Of a stretch of DNA of 52,370 nucleotides, positions 50,303-52,370 are shown piece after piece (the first letter of the stretch is position 1; each line of letters opens with the position of its first letter). Under the pieces are notes generated by a model. The model was not told the origin of the DNA and ran no database searches. It saw only the letters and a program-made list of their open reading frames with translations. Origin of the DNA: JALOAP01 sp964632355 (GTDB taxonomy: Bacteria; Chloroflexota; Dehalococcoidia; Tepidiformales; Tepidiformaceae); the NCBI GenBank assembly GCA_964632355.1, contig CAZWBW010000007.1, positions 1 to 52,370 of the forward strand, read 5' to 3'. Both the position numbers and the translations under genes were made by a program.

Positions 50303-51238
50303 ATGCCCCTCGATCCCCAGTGCGAACCCATCCTCCAGGCGATGCAGGCCTTTGGCTCCATCACCGAGCTCGAACCGGCCGAAGCGCGCGCCGCCTCCGC
50401 CGCGATGCGCGTCCCGGTCGAACCCGAGCCCGTCGGCCGCGTCGAAAACCGCACTATTCCCGGCCCACACGGCGACATCCCGGTTCGCATCTACTGGCCG
50501 AAGACCGGCGGAACCCACCCCGCGCTCGTCTACTACCACGGTGGCGGCTGGGTCATCGGCGACCTCGACGGCTGCGACCAGGCCTGCCGTCACGTCACGA
50601 ACCTCGCGGACGTAGTTGTGGTCAGCGTCGACTACCGCCTCGCACCCGAGCACAAGTTCCCCATCCCGGTGGATGACTGTTTCGCCGCGCTCAACTGGGT
50701 CGCGGCGAACACCGGCGAACTCGGCATCGATCAGCGCCGCATCGCCGTTGGCGGCGACAGTGCCGGAGGGAATCTCGCCGCCGCGGTCACCCTCAAGGCT
50801 CGCGACGCAGGCGATCCTCAGATCGCTTTCCAGCTACTGGTCTACCCCGTGACGAACCACAGTTTCGACACGCCGTCCTACACGGAGAACGCCGACGGCT
50901 ATCTGCTGACCCGCGACATGATGCGGTGGTTCTGGAAGCACTACCTTCGCGACGACTCCGATGGCCAGGACCCGCTCGCATCACCGCTTCGCGCCGCGGA
51001 CCTCTCCGGGCTGCCCCCGGCGTTCATCATGACCGCCGAGTTCGACCCCCTACGCGACGAAGGCGAAGCCTACGCGGAGCGCCTCCGCGCCGCGGGCGTA
51101 CCGGTGGAGCACGTCCGCTACGACGGGCTGATCCACGGCTTCTACAACATGTTCGCGGCCATCGACCGCGCCCGCGATGCCCTGCACGACTCCGCCGGCC
51201 GCCTCCGCGAGGCCCTCGCCGGCGAGGGCGTCATATAG
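50303..51238 (+). CDS. Alpha/beta hydrolase, hormone-sensitive-lipase family esterase
   Basis: 311 residues; start after GAAGGAG. HGGGW at 79-83 forms the oxyanion hole and GGDSAGGNLAAAV has the nucleophile Ser153; TAEFDPLRDEGEAYAERL gives the catalytic Asp and YDGLIHGFYNM the His. Members hydrolyse short acyl esters in the cytoplasm. It begins 24 bases after the monooxygenase gene, so it may cleave the ester or lactone that enzyme produces. The end is followed by a strong hairpin. Confidence 0.9.
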   Translation: MPLDPQCEPILQAMQAFGSITELEPAEARAASAAMRVPVEPEPVGRVENRTIPGPHGDIPVRIYWPKTGGTHPALVYYHGGGWVIGDLDGCDQACRHVTNLADVVVVSVDYRLAPEHKFPIPVDDCFAALNWVAANTGELGIDQRRIAVGGDSAGGNLAAAVTLKARDAGDPQIAFQLLVYPVTNHSFDTPSYTENADGYLLTRDMMRWFWKHYLRDDSDGQDPLASPLRAADLSGLPPAFIMTAEFDPLRDEGEAYAERLRAAGVPVEHVRYDGLIHGFYNMFAAIDRARDALHDSAGRLREALAGEGVI

Positions 51239-51239
51239 C

Positions 51240-51271
51240 CACCCTCCCGCGCAGTAAAGCGCGGGAGGGTG
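51240..51271 (+). terminator. Strong hairpin after the monooxygenase-esterase pair
   Basis: Thirteen perfect pairs (CACCCTCCCGCGC at 51240-51252 and GCGCGGGAGGGTG at 51259-51271) with loop AGTAAA, two bases after the esterase stop. There is no T-run, so the release may depend on Rho or it may protect the message end. Confidence 0.6.
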
Positions 51272-51376
51272 CACCTCCCGACTGCGATCCCTTTGGAATC
51301 CCTGCGCGGAGCGGGATTTCACCCCTGTTCGCCGTCGTCCTCGAAGGTGGAATGGAAGCCGACACAGGAGGACGAC

Positions 51377-51940
51377 ATGACTCAACAACTGGACGGCAAG
51401 CGCATCGCCATTCTCGCTACGGATGGCGTCGAGCAGGTAGAACTGATCGAACCCCAGAAGGCGCTGGAGGAAGCCGGCGCCTTGACCGAAGTGATCGCGC
51501 CAAAAAGTGGCGAAATCCGTGCCTGGAACCACACCGATTGGGGCGACAATATCCCCGTCGACCGCACACTCGACCAGGCAAACCCGGACGAGTACGACGC
51601 ACTCCTGCTCCCGGGTGGCGTGATGAACCCCGACCATCTCAGGAAGGACGAACGGGCCGTACGCTTCGTGCGCTCCTTCTTCGAAGCACAGAAGCCCGTC
51701 TCCGCGATCTGCCACGCCCCCTGGATGCTCGTCGAAGCCGATGTTGCCCGCGGGCGGAAGGTCACGTCGTATCCGTCGCTCAAGACCGACCTGCGCAACG
51801 CGGGCGCCGAGTGGGTCGACCAGGAGGTCGTGGTCGACCGGGGGCTTGTTACGAGCCGCAACCCGGGTGATATCCCCGCGTTCATCGAGAAGACACTCGA
51901 GGAGATTGCCGAGGGCATCCACGAGTCTGCACCCGTCTAG
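51377..51940 (+). CDS. PfpI/DJ-1 family protein (protease or deglycase type)
   Basis: 187 residues; ATG five bases after AGGAGG. IAILATDGVEQVELIEPQKA and LLLPGGVMNPDHLRK lead to ISAICHAPWMLVE-type nucleophile elbow with Cys112 and His113. VTSYPSLKTDLRNAGAEW and VTSRNPGDIPAFIEKTL match the PfpI/YhbO group. Such proteins have been described as intracellular proteases or glyoxal/protein deglycases with stress roles. It is monocistronic, between two hairpins. Confidence 0.93.
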   Translation: MTQQLDGKRIAILATDGVEQVELIEPQKALEEAGALTEVIAPKSGEIRAWNHTDWGDNIPVDRTLDQANPDEYDALLLPGGVMNPDHLRKDERAVRFVRSFFEAQKPVSAICHAPWMLVEADVARGRKVTSYPSLKTDLRNAGAEWVDQEVVVDRGLVTSRNPGDIPAFIEKTLEEIAEGIHESAPV

Positions 51941-51963
51941 CCTTCGAACATCCCACCGCACAG

Positions 51964-52002
51964 GCGGCGCCGGGTACAGTGCCCGGCGCCGCTTCTTCTT
52001 GT
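51964..52002 (+). terminator. Terminator of the PfpI-family gene
   Basis: An 11-bp perfect stem GCGGCGCCGGG (51964-51974)/CCCGGCGCCGC (51982-51992) followed by TTCTTCTTGT. Confidence 0.88.
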
Positions 52003-52050
52003 GCGATTGGCGCTGTCTCGAAGCCCTGAGTGCCGTACACTGAAAGGTAC

Positions 52051-52124
52051 GCGGGCGTGGTTTAGTGGTAGAACGCGACCCTTCCAAGGTTGAGGTGCGG
52101 GTTCGATTCCCGCCGCCCGCTCCA
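52051..52124 (+). tRNA. tRNA-Gly (anticodon TCC)
   Basis: 74 bases including CCA. Acceptor GCGGGCG pairs with CGCCCGC; the anticodon loop CTTCCAA carries TCC, and the T-loop is TTCGATT. It reads GGA and GGG codons. Confidence 0.96.
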
Positions 52125-52133
52125 CGCTTCCCC

Positions 52134-52370
52134 CTATACCACCAGCCACGTGCGCATGCCCTCGTACGCTGCGCGTGCGTACTGCCCGCCACGGCGCACC
52201 AGCGCTCGGACGTGCAGCGTGTACTGCCCCGGCGATCGCGGCAGGAACTGGGCCGACCGCTGGTCGAGTGGCGCCGGCGTCCAGACCGCTTCTGGCTGCT
52301 TGCCGGGCCCATACCCCGCGAGATACGTGATGTCCTCCAGGTTCGGCGGCAATCGCCAGCCCTCGAACCG
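52134..52370 (-). CDS. C-terminal end of an unrecognised protein (5' end outside window)
   Basis: The frame is open from the window edge to a TAG at 52134-52136, giving about 78 residues. They include LAGYGPGKQPEAVWTPAPLD and SPGQYTLHVRALVRRGGQ, which resembles the last strands of an Ig-like or carbohydrate-binding beta domain, and the protein ends TWLVV without an anchor. I do not recognise the family. It converges on tRNA-Gly. Confidence 0.45.
   Translation of the reverse strand, partial: RFEGWRLPPNLEDITYLAGYGPGKQPEAVWTPAPLDQRSAQFLPRSPGQYTLHVRALVRRGGQYARAAYEGMRTWLVV

Noticed and set aside
1..52370. Search for CRISPR arrays, insertion sequences, integrases or attachment sites
   Set aside because: No regularly spaced repeats, transposase or integrase motifs were seen, and neither tRNA gene has a partial copy of its 3' end nearby.

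Overview
This window is high-GC bacterial DNA with dense, mostly short-spaced genes, frequent GTG and TTG starts, Tat-exported substrate-binding lipoproteins, Pro/Thr-rich surface linkers, an F420-type LLM oxidoreductase and several acyl-CoA dehydrogenases. Together these suggest a member of the Chloroflexota, possibly of the Tepidiforma/Dehalococcoidia kind. That placement is inference from gene content; no rRNA is present to test it. Two runs of exactly ten N (14934-14943 and 22956-22965) show it is a scaffolded draft assembly, and each interrupts a gene. I see no insertion sequences, prophage or CRISPR.

Layout. 1-1936: end of a surface-protein operon with a Pro/Thr-stalked TasA/camelysin-like protein and a SipW-type signal peptidase. 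2111-4408: acyl-CoA dehydrogenase plus phosphotransferase, the two halves of an ACAD10/11-like system. 4492-14284 (minus): MFS exporter, then an oligopeptide-type ABC transporter (two permeases and three substrate-binding lipoproteins, two of them a tandem duplication with duplicated promoters; no ATPases in view). 14347-18393: pterin dehydratase, polyferredoxin, lipoprotein hydrolase, two nucleotide-sugar enzymes. 18491-21502: class A penicillin-binding protein. 21635-24968: gatC-gatA, a HAD phosphatase and a formyltransferase. 25135-27887: ArgA-like acetyltransferase, a degenerate GGDEF-like protein, a VTT membrane protein and an epoxide-hydrolase-like enzyme. 28001-32416 (minus): the classic rpsB-tsf-pyrH-frr-uppS-cdsA cluster.

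The most striking region is 32678-41465. One plus-strand run encodes an aldo/keto reductase, a HemQ/chlorite-dismutase-family protein, glutamyl-tRNA reductase, a fused AhbA-AhbB-like siroheme decarboxylase, a CobA-HemD fusion, precorrin-2 dehydrogenase, a CbiX/SirB chelatase, a small cysteine-containing protein like the extra domain of DR2241, and HemL. This reads as heme synthesis through siroheme, but with a HemQ-like enzyme sitting where AhbD would be expected. HemB, HemC and AhbC are not in the window.

41470-44738: family 5 uracil-DNA glycosylase, then DUF2249, a 12-helix heme-copper-oxidase-like protein with a visible threefold internal repeat, a MIP18/DUF59 protein and a convergent Crp-family regulator; this looks like a respiratory or oxidant-response module. 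44828-52370: LLM oxidoreductase, a second acyl-CoA dehydrogenase, tRNA-Arg(CCT), sucC without sucD, a Baeyer-Villiger-type monooxygenase next to an esterase, a PfpI/DJ-1 protein, tRNA-Gly(TCC) and the end of an unknown gene.
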